Source: Lingula anatina
Taxonomy: Eukaryota; Brachiopoda; Lingulata; Lingulida; Lingulidae
Reading direction: 5' to 3'
Assembly: GCF_001039355.2 (NCBI RefSeq)
Contig: NW_019775931.1
Location: 104,372 to 164,059, forward strand
Length of the DNA: 59,688 nucleotides
The position numbers were made by a program, and so were the translations under genes. Position 1 is the stretch's first letter; every line of letters begins with the position of its first letter. The notes beneath the pieces are model-generated. The model saw only the letters and a program-made list of their open reading frames with translations. It was not told the DNA's origin and made no database searches. Shown here piece by piece: positions 37,270 to 45,976 of this stretch.

Positions 37270-38532
37270 ATGCATGCATGTGTGTGTGCGCACGCGCGTG
37301 TGAGGTGTTTTTGTGTGAGAGTTTGAAAGTGTGCATGTGTGTTGGTGTGTGTGTGAGCATGTCAATGTGTATGCAACTCTTTGTGTGTTCCTGTGTGCGT
37401 ATGTGTATGCATGTGCATGTGTGTGAGTGTTTATGTAGCTGTAAAACAGCAACTTAATTTAAATATCTCCCTAAATGTCATGATAATAAATATTGAGTGT
37501 TGTTATTATCACAGCAAGGGAGTCCCCAGCAGAAGCCAAAGCGTCTCAAGTTAGTGGTGGATGTGTCAGGCAGCATGTACAGGTTTGACGGCCATGATGG
37601 CAGACTGGACAGAGAGATGGAGGCTGTTACCATGGTGATGGAGGCCTTTGAGGGTTATGAACATAAGTTCAAGGTCAGGTCACTTTCTATTATGACCAGA
37701 ATTGCATGATTTATGCTTTTAAGTTAATGATTTATACTTTTTAATTAAAATTGTAAATATATGTTTCTTCATAGATTGAATTATTTGATTATTGATATAG
37801 CTTTTTTATATCCACAGTAAAGTGAAACAAGAATTAGATATTTCATTCAAAGATACTTCTGTATGTGATATATTATCAGATGAATTTCAAAAGGTTCTTC
37901 TCAGCATTTCAGTATGATATGTCAAGAGGTCAATAGTTCTATATCAATTATGATTTATGTTTCAGTATGATATAGTGGGTCATTCAGGAGATGGGTACAA
38001 CATCCAGTTTATGTCAGGAGGAAGGGTACCAGCCAATAACAAGCAAAGACTGGACATTCTGAAGGTAAAACATACAGGTTTTTGATATATGTCAAAGAGA
38101 ATTAGTTTTCACACACACACACACATGCACTCTGTCTTAGCTGCTTTATTCCTGTTGTAGTTAATATTCCATACTGATACTGATGATGTTGTTGCATTTG
38201 ACAAAAAAAATAGTCTGTTTATATAAGATGTTCACATGTGCAATGCATTTTGTTTGTAGAAGAAAGTGGCTGTATGCTTTATTTTGTTTGCAGACAATGG
38301 TGGCTCACTCCCAGTTCTGTATTAGTGGAGATCACACACTGGAGGCAACAAAACACGCCATCGAGACGCTGGCCGAGGAAGAGGCTGATGAACACTTTGT
38401 GATTGTTCTCAGCGACGCCAACCTAGGGCGTTATGGGATAGGCCCAAAGAGTTTTACAAATGTCTTAATGTCGGATGATAAAGTGAACACGTTTGCCATC
38501 TTCATTGGTTCCCTTGGTGACCAGGCACAAAG
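16841..38532 (+). CDS. VWA8: VWA8, mitochondrial AAA ATPase with VWA domain (42 exons, last one missing)
   Basis: Orthologue of vertebrate VWA8, a very large protein with three MoxR/midasin-type AAA ATPase modules and a C-terminal von Willebrand A domain. The family is reported on the matrix side of mitochondria with ATPase activity; its substrate is unclear. I joined 42 exons with matching phases (5516 coding bases, about 1838 residues, against about 1900 in human). Landmarks by residue: mitochondrial leader 1-36; degenerate Walker A GPPGPHRR at 93-100 with Walker-B-like ILVLEG at 155-160; canonical Walker A GPKGCGKS at 422-429; third site GNQGVGK at 755-761 with Walker B ILVVDE at 817-822; MIDAS DVSGS at 1689-1693. 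The degenerate first P-loop is also seen in vertebrates. The reading stops in the codon after SLGDQAQ; the conserved final segment of about 35-40 residues was not found before the array at 43.6 kb. Exons are listed in the next four entries. Confidence 0.96.
18006..18145 (+). pseudogene. Two partial echoes of VWA8 exon 4 in its own intron
   Basis: Fragments at about 18008-18053 and 18102-18137 repeat the last 35-45 bp of exon 4 and its donor (shared: GGAGAGCTGT, TACCTG, TGAGTG). The first echo keeps PHRRAVA with only conservative changes, but its donor GT has become AT; the second has a 10-bp deletion but keeps GGTGAGTG. Pyrimidine-rich spacers separate the copies. They arose by local tandem duplication. 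Confidence 0.85.
18340..18580. mobile_element. MITE family A, copy 2 (VWA8 intron 4)
   Basis: The left end GGGACCATTCCCACAGAT and the right end ATGGGAACCCAG form imperfect inverted repeats, with internal GATCGATC blocks on both sides and CCCCAGGGAGTTAGGTCGA near the right end. About 240 bp, no coding capacity. Closest relative in the window is the copy at 53583-53822. Confidence 0.8.
20655..20711. repeat. (TG)n microsatellite after VWA8 exon 9
   Basis: The TG run starts nine bases beyond the exon 9 donor GTAGAGCACG. Long intronic TG runs near donors can affect splicing; here this is only a possibility. Confidence 0.9.
21080..21222. repeat. Pyrimidine minisatellite ahead of VWA8 exon 10
   Basis: About five units of 30-37 bp built on CCCCTCCCTCCAGCTGTCAC and TGTGTGTCTAA run up to the acceptor of exon 10 at 21231. 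The repeat itself supplies the polypyrimidine tract, and each unit contains CAG or CAT at the same place. Confidence 0.85.
21719..25619 (+). CDS. VWA8: VWA8 exons 11-19: second AAA module
   Basis: Exons: 21719-21847, 22277-22354, 22629-22789, 23298-23411, 23832-24000, 24477-24548, 24771-24886, 25178-25287, 25513-25619. The exon 11-12 junction forms the canonical P-loop (VIGPK then GCGKSAL). Exon 13 holds [11 protein letters not shown] and the Walker-B-like [11 protein letters not shown]; exon 14 [15 protein letters not shown]; exon 15 [17 protein letters not shown]; exon 17 [13 protein letters not shown]; exon 19 [14 protein letters not shown]. The exon 14 acceptor lies directly behind a run of about 27 T. 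The single N at 22478 lies within the intron and does not affect coding. Confidence 0.94.
22855..23055. repeat. Interspersed repeat B, copy 1 (VWA8 intron 13)
   Basis: About 190 bp, diverged but co-linear with 31130-31340 in another VWA8 intron. Shared blocks include ATCTGAC, ATCTTTTCAAAA and AGAGGCCCATTTTC. No coding content. Confidence 0.75.
23270..23297 (+). repeat. Long poly-T tract at the VWA8 exon 14 acceptor
   Basis: About 24-27 T run directly into GAAG and the exon. Length variation here would change the polypyrimidine tract of an essential splice site. Confidence 0.8.
25426..25460. repeat. (AC)n microsatellite in VWA8 intron 18
   Basis: An alternating AC run about 50 bp upstream of exon 19. 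Confidence 0.85.
25851..29260 (+). CDS. VWA8: VWA8 exons 20-25: third AAA module
   Basis: Exons: 25851-25999, 26495-26706, 26875-26994, 27401-27606, 28008-28159, 29146-29260. Exon 20 carries [20 protein letters not shown] (P-loop with N after the Lys, as in the family). Exon 21 has [18 protein letters not shown] and Walker [13 protein letters not shown]. Exon 22 has [20 protein letters not shown], a sensor-like segment. Exon 23 has [10 protein letters not shown] and [16 protein letters not shown]; exon 24 [10 protein letters not shown] and HKHGIPVG. Exon 25 is more diverged. Confidence 0.94.
27007..27032 (+). repeat. Echo of the VWA8 exon 22 donor
   Basis: GTTTGGTGCTATGTAGGAGTAG repeats CTTTGGTGCTATGGGTGAGTAG at the exon 22 end about 27 bp upstream, with the donor destroyed. 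Confidence 0.7.
28290..28480. repeat. Interspersed repeat C in VWA8 intron 24
   Basis: Contains GCCAGCAATT, GGGGGGTC, TTTCTGAAAAA and TGGACCTTTTA in the same order as the reverse complement of 40490-40570 and 41870-41950. One of the short repeats with a G-run and GTAGCCAGCAATTTT scattered in this genome. Confidence 0.65.
29890..29921 (+). repeat. Echo of the VWA8 exon 26 acceptor
   Basis: ATTACAGAGTTCTGTAATGT, 42 bp upstream, repeats the true junction ATTACAGGGTCCTGTAAGGT. It presents a second AG with similar context. The downstream one was chosen because it gives the conserved GPVRFNIQ in frame. Confidence 0.75.
29939..38532 (+). CDS. VWA8: VWA8 exons 26-42: linker region and VWA domain
   Basis: Exons: 29939-30077, 30617-30831, 31456-31563, 31836-31906, 32313-32438, 32736-32818, 33336-33484, 33766-33961, 34275-34356, 35007-35202, 35595-35703, 36016-36172, 36659-36767, 37071-37196, 37515-37673, 37966-38064, 38294-38532. 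Exons 26-35 encode the variable middle part ([24 protein letters not shown]). Conservation rises from exon 36: [20 protein letters not shown], then [26 protein letters not shown] and [13 protein letters not shown]. Exon 40 holds the MIDAS motif DVSGSM, exon 41 [13 protein letters not shown], exon 42 [16 protein letters not shown] and [16 protein letters not shown]. Exon 42 ends in phase 2 at a good donor (AAAG then GTTGG), so a further exon is required. Confidence 0.93.
31130..31345. repeat. Interspersed repeat B, copy 2 (VWA8 intron 27)
   Basis: Homologous to 22855-23055. See that entry for the shared blocks. Confidence 0.75.
31577..31645 (+). pseudogene. Echo of VWA8 exon 28 end and donor
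   Basis: Repeats CTGCTGGAGACAGCAAG, AAACTGTTT, and CACAGGTGAA with scattered substitutions and a 2-bp deletion, starting about 15 bp after the real exon end. The echo still has CAGGTGAA, a usable donor, but no acceptor of its own. Confidence 0.85.
32155..32311. repeat. (TTTA)n, exon 30 echo and (ATT)n ahead of VWA8 exon 30
   Basis: (TTTA)n at about 32155-32192, then at 32196-32248 a diverged copy of the beginning of exon 30 (shared: TCAGAGTAT, GAGG, AATATGTT, CTG, GTCA), then (ATT)n at 32249-32303 up to the true acceptor at 32312. The echo has a CATCAG acceptor-like junction of its own. Confidence 0.8.
33496..33573 (+). pseudogene. Echo of VWA8 exon 32 end
   Basis: About 77 bp, 12 bp beyond the exon 32 donor, repeat the last 77 bp of the exon (GTATCAGCTCTGAGAA, GCCACCTATGCTTCTGT, CCAGATCTTCATG) at roughly 87 percent identity by eye. 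The donor GTAAG has become GGCAG, so the echo is not a spliceable exon end. Confidence 0.9.
34357..34790 (+). repeat. 64-bp minisatellite carrying the VWA8 exon 34 donor
   Basis: Six full units and one partial, each exactly 64 bp, begin at 34357, 34421, 34485, 34549, 34613, 34677 and 34741. Each unit is GTAAGTGTCACC or a close variant plus about 50 bp copied from the end of exon 34, ending ATACCTGTACCAAG or ATAGCTGTACCAAG. Seven identical donor contexts (CCAAG then GTAAGTGT) therefore lie in a row. Only use of the first keeps the frame: reading into the repeat gives AGG then TAA at once. Confidence 0.95.
34847..34935 (+). pseudogene. Displaced echo of VWA8 exon 37 end
   Basis: TGGGACAGAAAGCCTTCCAA and the following 65 bp match the end of exon 37 and its intron at 36147-36235, about 1.3 kb downstream. 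The donor GAGAGGTACT reads GAGAAGTACT here. Unlike the other echoes it lies in an intron two exons upstream. Confidence 0.9.
35740..35990. repeat. Tandem repeat in VWA8 intron 36
   Basis: About five units of 45-57 bp share TTGGTTATAAGTTACCAG, AGAAGATT and GTGACAGGACA. It runs to within about 25 bp of the acceptor of exon 37. Confidence 0.85.
37218..37268. repeat. (TG)n microsatellite in VWA8 intron 39
   Basis: Pure TG repeat about 20 bp after exon 39, followed by further degenerate TG-rich sequence to about 37430. Confidence 0.9.
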
Positions 38533-38900
38533 GTTGGCAGCTTTTTTATAACTGATATTATAATGGAATGTAGATTATCATGTCAATTGCAGAAAAGCAG
38601 AAATAGCAGTGATAGTTTTCATTAAGTTGTTGAATTTGTGAAAAAACGTGGAGGTGAAATAAAAGCAGAATGTAGGTAATATTGACTATATTCATAATCC
38701 CAAAGATCATCCTTTCATGATGTAACGATCACAAAGATATATAGTTACACCTAGAAACATACCCCAACCATGATGAATATTCCTATGTATAGAACAATGA
38801 AATAATATTGGGTGCACAAGGTATAATGTTTTAACATAAAATCTGAGAAGACACCCAGCAGATTCCACAAATGATTACATTTTTTTATTTCTTTCTTTAT

Positions 38901-39206
38901 TGTACCACCAGCGTTAGCGCTGGCGGTACACGTGGTTTTAGTCCCGTCCGGTCCGTTCCGCCGGCTCCGCCGGCTCCGTGGCCATGTTACCGTTACCGCT
39001 TCTCCTTCTAGACGGTAAGGGCCCCCATACTCATCTCTTGGATTTAGGTCACCTATAATCTCAACTCGTTCCATGTAAAATTTGGGCTTTGTCGGTATTG
39101 GGGTCTAGGTGTGGCATTCATTGCAATGCACCCTTGTCCAAAAATGGCAAAATTAAATGCTAATTATCTACCCTACGGAAGGAATTATGGGAAAAATTTC
39201 TACAGA
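38901..39206 (+). mobile_element. Repeat D, copy 1 (cut by the gap)
   Basis: Begins ATTGTACCACCAGCG followed by a near-palindrome GCGCTGGCGGTACAC, then CATTCATTGCAATGCACCC, TGTCCAAAAATGG and ATTATGGGAAAAAT. Co-linear with 44090 onward. The N gap removes the rest. Confidence 0.75.
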
Positions 39207-39260
39207 NNNNNNNNNNNNNNNNNNNNNNNNNNNNNNNNNNNNNNNNNNNNNNNNNNNNNN
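39207..39260. other. Assembly gap (54 N)
   Basis: N run inside repeat D. Confidence 0.98.
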
Positions 39261-40307
39261 ACATTTGTAAATAAAATAATCCAGTGCTGTCAAGGGCTTA
39301 ATTGCTTCATTTTTAGGTTATCATAATTACTAAATTTAAATTGTTAACTCCAGCTTATTGCAATATGAAATTTCTTACTTCTGTTTTTTTGCAAATATTC
39401 TTCAATCTTCCTTTTTCACTATTTCCCTGATGTAGATGTCAAGAACTTTATATAGTTATCCACTCTTTTTCATTTTTAAATTGTCACTGTATATTACTGT
39501 CTTTGGGATTTTAAAGAGATGCTTGTCTAAACGTGCCAGTGGATGCAAAATAGACATATTAAAGATATTGTTCATTTTTGATTGTTCTTCATTGACTGGT
39601 CATTTCATGAGATCCGTTTGAACAAAAACTTTATAATTGCAACTAAGTTTTCTTTATAAATGTTTTACTATTAAACTTAATTTATAAAGAAGTAAAATAA
39701 AATCATTTGACATTTCATTTACTGATGGATTGCATATCAGGACATTAGACTTGCCTGCATCTTTGTTTTAATTTCACTAAATTTATAGTAACTAATTCAA
39801 AAGGCTCAAACTTGATCATAAAGTTAATTTTCTTCATTTATTTACTTATGAAAATGATGCTATAGAAACTAATGGATAGCATTAACAAAATGTAAGTTTC
39901 ATTGTGATCAGATCTGACTTAAATGACAGGAAAGATGACAAAAGAAAGTATTAAAATGGACAACATATAAGTTGAAATGTTCACTGAATCATTGCATTTT
40001 ATTGACAGTTATACACAAATACAACAAATAAACACAACATCACAGGCGAACTTGTATTTGTGATCCGAGTAAATGATATGAAAAACAGGTGTCATATAGT
40101 TATTAAAAAAATCACTACAATAACATAAAAATGATACTAGCAAAAAAATTATTTTCTTCATTAAATTACTAGTGCAGTACAATACATAGGCCTATATATA
40201 TATTCATAAAACCAAATATTTCATTTTAAAGTAATTAAGAAAATGCCTGATACTGTAAGTGACACCCAGGCAAAAATGCCATCTCTTGATTCCTGTTATA
40301 ATTAAGT

Positions 40308-42545
40308 CAACAACATAATAACTAAGGAAATAAGAGATTAATATACACTGAGCAATCTTCAACATCTGATTATCCTGACCACATGACTCTCACAGTTCTT
40401 GCCTGGTTCAATAACGTGCTGTGTCTGTCATGCTCTGAAATAAAAAATAACTCACTTAGTTTTCTGAAATATATATCGTTATGTGATTTTATGAGGATTT
40501 TATGGTAAAAGGTCCACTTTTTCAGAAAACGACCCCCCTTCTAAAATTGCTGGCTACGGGCCTGGTTACCGCAAAAGACTTTTAATCACAAGTACTAGGG
40601 CTGTATTACATTAATAAACCATGGTGTCCTGTAAACTACACACACAAAACTTACTTATTAATACCGGTATGCCCCTCGACCGTTGATGATACGGTCTATA
40701 CGGTGATGCCATGAAGCCAGTGACGTGTCGGGTGCTACATGTAGTTGTCTGCAGTTGGTCCCTTTCTTCCTACAAAATACTGCGACCTGATCTGTACTTT
40801 AAATACGTCGGCACTTAAGTCCTTTTAATCTGATCAAGCCCAACTTCTCTTTCTTTACTTGCGTTGCTCTATCTCAAATTACATGACAACGCCAAATTTT
40901 ACTCAATGCAATCCTATAACATAGACTTGTGCCCAACCGCGAGAGAAGTTTTAATGGCAGATTTTAACCCCACCTCTCGTGAAATCTCGCTCCAATCCAG
41001 GTCTCGTTTGACGTCATCTGCTGCGCAGATGTTCAAAATAGGCTATCTCGGATGTTCCCCATTATCTACCCTACGGAAGGAATTATGGGAAAAATGTCTA
41101 CAGACGGCTTTCCAAAAGTCATATGTGTAGATTTCAAATATGCCCTTGGATTTGACCTTTGACCTTTATTTCAAGGTCAAACGGGCCAAAATTTTCAAAA
41201 AAATGAATTTTTTTACGAAAAAAAAATTATTTGCGCTGTTATTCAGACACCACACAGACTTAACCAATAATATTATTGGAAAATGTTACCCTTCAGGTCA
41301 TCTTTCATATCCGTAAATTTGGGGTCAATCGATGCATTTTCACGGGAGTAGCGGCCATAAGATACCGAAACTGAAAACTGTCTCTAATTCAGGAACCGTT
41401 AATGCTAGAGACCCATTCTTTTTTGCATTTTGTAGAGCATGTAAAGCCCAACACTGTAGGTGGTCTCCGTTTTTTTGTATTCCATACGGTTTTTGAGTTA
41501 CGCTGTATCAAAAAGTACATATTGGTGGTGAAAGCAAAATGTGCAGTACGGTAATGGATAATAAATTTTAAACTCTGGAAAAATAAAACATAAGGCTTGG
41601 TAAAGCAGACAACTTGTGGTCAAAAATGACATTATTTCATCAAATTTGAACTTCTGGAACTTCAGAGCACCTCCCATTTCAAGAANAGTCAACAACATAA
41701 TAACTAAGGAAATAAGAGATTAATATACACTGAGCAATCTTCAACATCTGATTATCCTGACCACATGACTCTCACAGTTCTTGCCTGGTTCAATAACGTG
41801 CTGTGTCTGTCATGCTCTGAAATAAAAAATAACTCACTTAGTTTTCTGAAATATATATCATTATGTGATTTTATGAGGATTTTCTGGTAAAAGGTCCACT
41901 TTTTCAGAAAACGACCCCCCTTCTAAAATTGCTGGCTACGGGCCTGGTTACCGCAAAAGACTATTAATCACAAGTACTAGGGCTGTATTACATTAATAAA
42001 CCATGGTGTCCTGTAAACTACACACACAAAACTTACTTATTAATACCGGTATGCCCCTCGACCTTTGATGATACGGTCTATAGGCCCCTACGGTGATGCC
42101 ATGAAGCCAGTGACGTGTCGGGTGCTAGTTGTCTGCAGTTGGTCCCTTTCTTCCTACAAAATACTGCGACCTGATCTGTACTTTAAATACGTCGGCACTT
42201 TAATCTGATCAAGCCCAACTTCTCTTTCGTTACTTCACTTCTCTCGCCAGTCGTGTCCGTCATCCATGGTCATTTTCCTGGTTTTTCCGCTTAGCTTTAA
42301 CTGCAATGCACCCTACGACACAACATTAGCAATTCGCCATTGCGTTGCTCTATCTCAAATTACATGACAACGCCAAATTTTACTCAATGCAATCCTATAA
42401 CATAGACTTGTGCCCAACCGCGAGAGAAGTTTTAATGGCAGATTTTAACCCCACCTCTCGTGAAATCTCGCTCCAATCCAGGTCTCGTTTGACGTCATCT
42501 GCTGCGCAGATGTTCAAAATAGGCTATCTCGGATGTTCCCCATTT
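40308..42545. repeat. Near-identical direct duplication, probably an assembly artefact
   Basis: 40308-41063 and 41687-42545 are nearly identical (both start AGTCAACAACATAATAACTA and end CTCGGATGTTCCCCATT). They differ by point changes, an 8-bp insertion near 42085 and about 120 bp present only in the second copy (near 42235-42340). A single N at 41686 joins them. The pattern fits two haplotypes placed in series. No protein could be supported: a candidate two-exon 40-codon minus-strand frame is broken by a stop in the second copy. Confidence 0.75.
41064..41685 (+). mobile_element. Repeat D fragment between the two duplicate blocks
   Basis: Starts ATTATCTACCCTACGGAAGG, as at the end of the fragment before the gap at 39207, and continues with GACCTTTGACC, TTCACGGGAGTAGC and CATACGGTTTTTGAG, which correspond to the second half of the repeat D copy at 44090-45480. 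It ends at the N at 41686. Confidence 0.7.
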
Positions 42546-42753
42546 TAAACCACCCACAAGAGCTAACTTAAATCTGTTGAGAACAGAGCTTAAGTCTTGA
42601 CAGATATGAGTTAAACCTCCGGGGTTAATCCGACTGGATGACGCAGTGCCTGTAGTTAACAAACAACTACAAAGGTATTTTAAAATTATTATTTTAATCT
42701 CGGGAAACCCGGAGAAGAACACACCGCTGGATAGGTTGGATTGAATACTAAAG

Positions 42754-43016
42754 CCTAGATTACATTAAAATGCGATGCCCGTATGGTGCGTATACTGCCC
42801 GTGATACCCTTTTCGTACGTAGCGTCTGAGCAGAGGTAGACGGTGGCCGTGCGAAATCGCACGGAATCGTACGGATTTAAAGCCATGTAATGTAGACATA
42901 CTCGGCGTAGCCCGTAGCTCCTTAAGATTAAAAAAATAATAATAATAATAATAATAATAAAATAAAAATCGTGCGGACAATTTTATCGCACGTTGCGCGT
43001 GTAAATGTAATCTAGG
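42754..43016. mobile_element. MITE with CCTAGATTACATT ends
   Basis: The ends CCTAGATTACATTAAAATGC and its near-complement GTAAATGTAATCTAGG form inverted repeats. The interior has CGCACG/CGTACG-rich arms and an (AAT)n run. No coding capacity. Confidence 0.7.
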
Positions 43017-43206
43017 TATAAGTCTGATGGTATACACTCGGACATAATATTTATTATTATATATGTCCAAGGTATACTGTATAAATGTCAGCAGAGTTCC
43101 CACCAGCACTGATTGTCCACCCACTGGGCTGTCCCTGTGTCCAGTGGATGTAGAGTGAAGTGTACCAGTAGTAGAGAAGAGGGAGGTATATGTGTATACT
43201 GAAACC

Positions 43207-43417
43207 CAGTGGCGGATTTAGGGGGGTTAGGGGGGTCCTGCCCCCCCCCCCCAAACCTTGTTTTTTGGTCCCCTCTTGAAATTAAAATTCTGATTAGCTT
43301 AATCATAGTTCTAAAACGTACCAAATGGCTCCGTTCGCCCTCTAAAATACCACCCCACGTCAAGTGAGAGGGGGTGGCTTCACATTCCCCCTTCAAATAA
43401 TCCTGGACACGCCCCTG
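43207..43417. mobile_element. CAGTGGCGGAT-type inverted-repeat element
   Basis: Starts CAGTGGCGGATTTAGGGGGG and ends CCTGGACACGCCCCTG, approximate inverted repeats; about 211 bp. Elements with these ends are common in marine invertebrate genomes and look hAT-like, with possible 8-bp flanks CTGAAACC and CTCTTACC (five of eight match). Confidence 0.6.
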
Positions 43418-43559
43418 CTCTTACCTGTTGGCAGAGTGCCAACAGGCAAAACTGTTCACTATGGTACAGGTAATATTGAACAGGTAACAATGACATGTAC
43501 TTAATAAAACTACTTGCAACACGTGAGTGCTCTGAAGCAGAACAGAGCATTTCATCGCC

Positions 43560-43567
43560 TATATAAG
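43560..43567 (+). promoter_or_regulatory. TATA box, array copy 1
   Basis: TATATAAG, 62 bp before the ATG. The following CATCTTCGTGGACATTTTCA is conserved in all four copies. Confidence 0.8.
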
Positions 43568-43621
43568 CATCTTCGTGGACATTTTCATGTATTTTGGTGC
43601 CGATCATTCGTGAGCTCGGGC

Positions 43622-45923
43622 ATGATGAAGTTCCTCCTCCTCCTTGGCGTTCTTTCCGTCCTCTCCGTCGGGACTAACGGGCAGAATACGAAAGATGCCG
43701 TGGGTATTTTCAACAGGAAATACGATCTTTACCTTCTAACTATACAGATTGAGAAAATGCGTGAAAAGCTGTTTAAAGATTGTCCGGCGTTCTTCAGTCA
43801 GCCGGAGAGCGCAAAAAAACTGGCGCAATTCTTTGGGAAGAGAGAGGTGGATCCCGCCAACCTAGATTTGAAGGTGAAGCTCGCGCGTCATTCGTTGGAC
43901 AGCATCAAGAAAGAATATCTGAAGTGTATCAAGGGGAATTCACAAGTTGTCACCACAAGTAAGTTCACTGCTGAAGAAAAAAGAAGACAGGTTGGTTACA
44001 ATAATCTATAATATTATTACGAGTCTGACAGCAGTAATAACGTTGAAAGTTGGGTTGAAATGTGTGATATGTCCACATGAACTATATTGTATAATTGTAC
44101 CACCAGCGCGGCGATGGCGGTACACATGATTTTAGTCCCAAACTGTATCGTCCCCCGGCTTCGCCGCCACGTCACCGTTACCGCTTTTCCTCTTAGACTA
44201 CAACAGCCGAAGAGCCCGTGTATCCATCGCTTGTAGGTAGGTCACATATAATCCCAACTCTATCCGTGCGAATTTTGGGCTTTGTCGGTGCACCAGTCTC
44301 GGGTTGACTGCCGTCGCAATGCACCCTTGTCCAAAATTTGCAAAATTAAATGATAAATATCTCTTAAACCGAGGGCATTATGGGAAAATTTACAATAGAT
44401 GGCTGAACGAAAGTCATTTGTGGAAATTTCAAATATACCCTTGGATTTGATCCATGAACTTTTATTTTAAGGTCAAATGGACCAAAATTTTCTAAAAATG
44501 AGTTTTTTTGTAAAAAAAGAATAATAATATAATAAAATAAAATAAATAAATGAATAAATTATATATATATATATTAGTGCTGACTTTCAGAAACTACAAA
44601 AGCCTAACCTATAAAATTATGGGCGGGTATTGCACTTACATGTAAAGTCATCTTTCAGGTTTCTGAGTTTGGGGTCAATTAGTGCATTTTCACGGGAGAA
44701 GCAGTCATTGGATTCCGAAACTGAAAACTCTCTCTAATTCTGAACCCGTAAATGCTAGAGACTTCTTGTTTTTTGCATGTTATATATCTTGTCAAGCGCA
44801 ACACTGGAAGTGGTGTCCTTTTTGGTTTTTTGTTTTCCATACGGTTTACGAGTTGCCCCATATCAAAACGTACAAAGTCGCTATATTCATTGGTTAAAAT
44901 AAAATGTAAACTAACTCTAAAATGAGCAGAAATATGCCATAGTTACTGTTGATCTTGAGTAGGAAGTCATATTCTGTCAATATGCGACCTTGAAATTGCC
45001 CTTTGACCTACTTTTTGCCATGCACTGAACTTTGCAAGTTTTCTGTCCCGTATTATCTTGAAAACTGGCAGACTATTGAGCTTGAATGGGAAGTCATATA
45101 CCGGCAATCTAACTGTGACTTTATAATTAACCTTTGTCCTACTTTTCACCATGAGCTGAACTTTGCAAGTTTTCCATTATATCTTCAAAACTGGCGGAGA
45201 TATGCCCATACATTGTAGGTACTATTGAACTTAAATAGGAAGTCATATATTGAGTCTTCCTGTGACCTTGAAATTGACTTTTGACCTACTTTTCGCCTTA
45301 AATCGCATTCACAAATTTGGATTTGACCTTTTTACTTTCCCCCATGATTTTCCGATAAATTGTAATTTTCAACCAAAAAAAATTGAGAACTTTTATTTAA
45401 TGTATTTTCTAGAGCTTGTCAAGCACAACATGAATTTACTTCAGTTGGTGGTACAATACCTGGAGGCGGTATTGCCTCTGATCCTTTAGTTTATTATCAT
45501 TAAGCAATATTTGGATGAATGCAAATATTAATCAATATTTTTGTTCACTATGCAACCATCAGAAATAAATTAATGTGACACCCCCAGCACCACCAACATA
45601 AAGGAATGGAATACGAAATAGAAACCATTGATCATCTTATCTCCAGCTGATAAGAGTTATATCGATCTAATAAAAATTTAATTAACACGATCAAATTAAT
45701 TCTCAATAATTAAAATAAAAAATGTCATATTTCAGTTAGAGATAGTTGCATCGGTAACAGCTGTAGGAACAATGGCACGTGTATTCCCAATGAGAAGAAT
45801 TACACCTGTAGATGTTTACCCGGGTACAGCGGAGATAGGTGTGAGAAGGGTGCGTGAGTCTTTTCGTCATAAAAGATATTCAGGTGGCAAACACTCGTCA
45901 CATTTGTTCTGAAAAGGGAGTGC

Positions 45924-45976
<53 letters not shown>

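Larger units (their letters stand above)
38533..40300. other. No coding exon recognised; repeat element and gap
   Basis: The expected last exon of VWA8 should lie here but I could not find it on the plus strand. The region contains an incomplete repeat D (38901-39206) running into the gap 39207-39260, then AT-rich sequence. Confidence 0.5.
42546..43550. other. Interrupted upstream region of array copy 1
   Basis: 42571-42655 resembles the conserved promoter block seen just upstream of the TATA box in copies 2-4 (TGTTGAGAACAGAGC, TTGACAGATA, CCGGGGTTAATCC, CAGTGCCT). In copy 1 this block is separated from the TATA box at 43560 by about 900 bp of inserted material that includes at least two inverted-repeat elements. 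Confidence 0.65.

Noticed and set aside
40370-40760. Two-exon minus-strand micro-ORF of about 40 codons with good splice sites (starting MASPYRPYHQ)
   Set aside because: The second copy of the same block (near 42080) has an 8-bp insertion that gives a stop after four codons, so the frame is not preserved between alleles or paralogues.
43780-43962. 60-codon open frame repeated in every array copy (starting [10 protein letters not shown])
   Set aside because: It is the +1 shadow of the conserved exon 1 and recurs only because the exons are near-identical.
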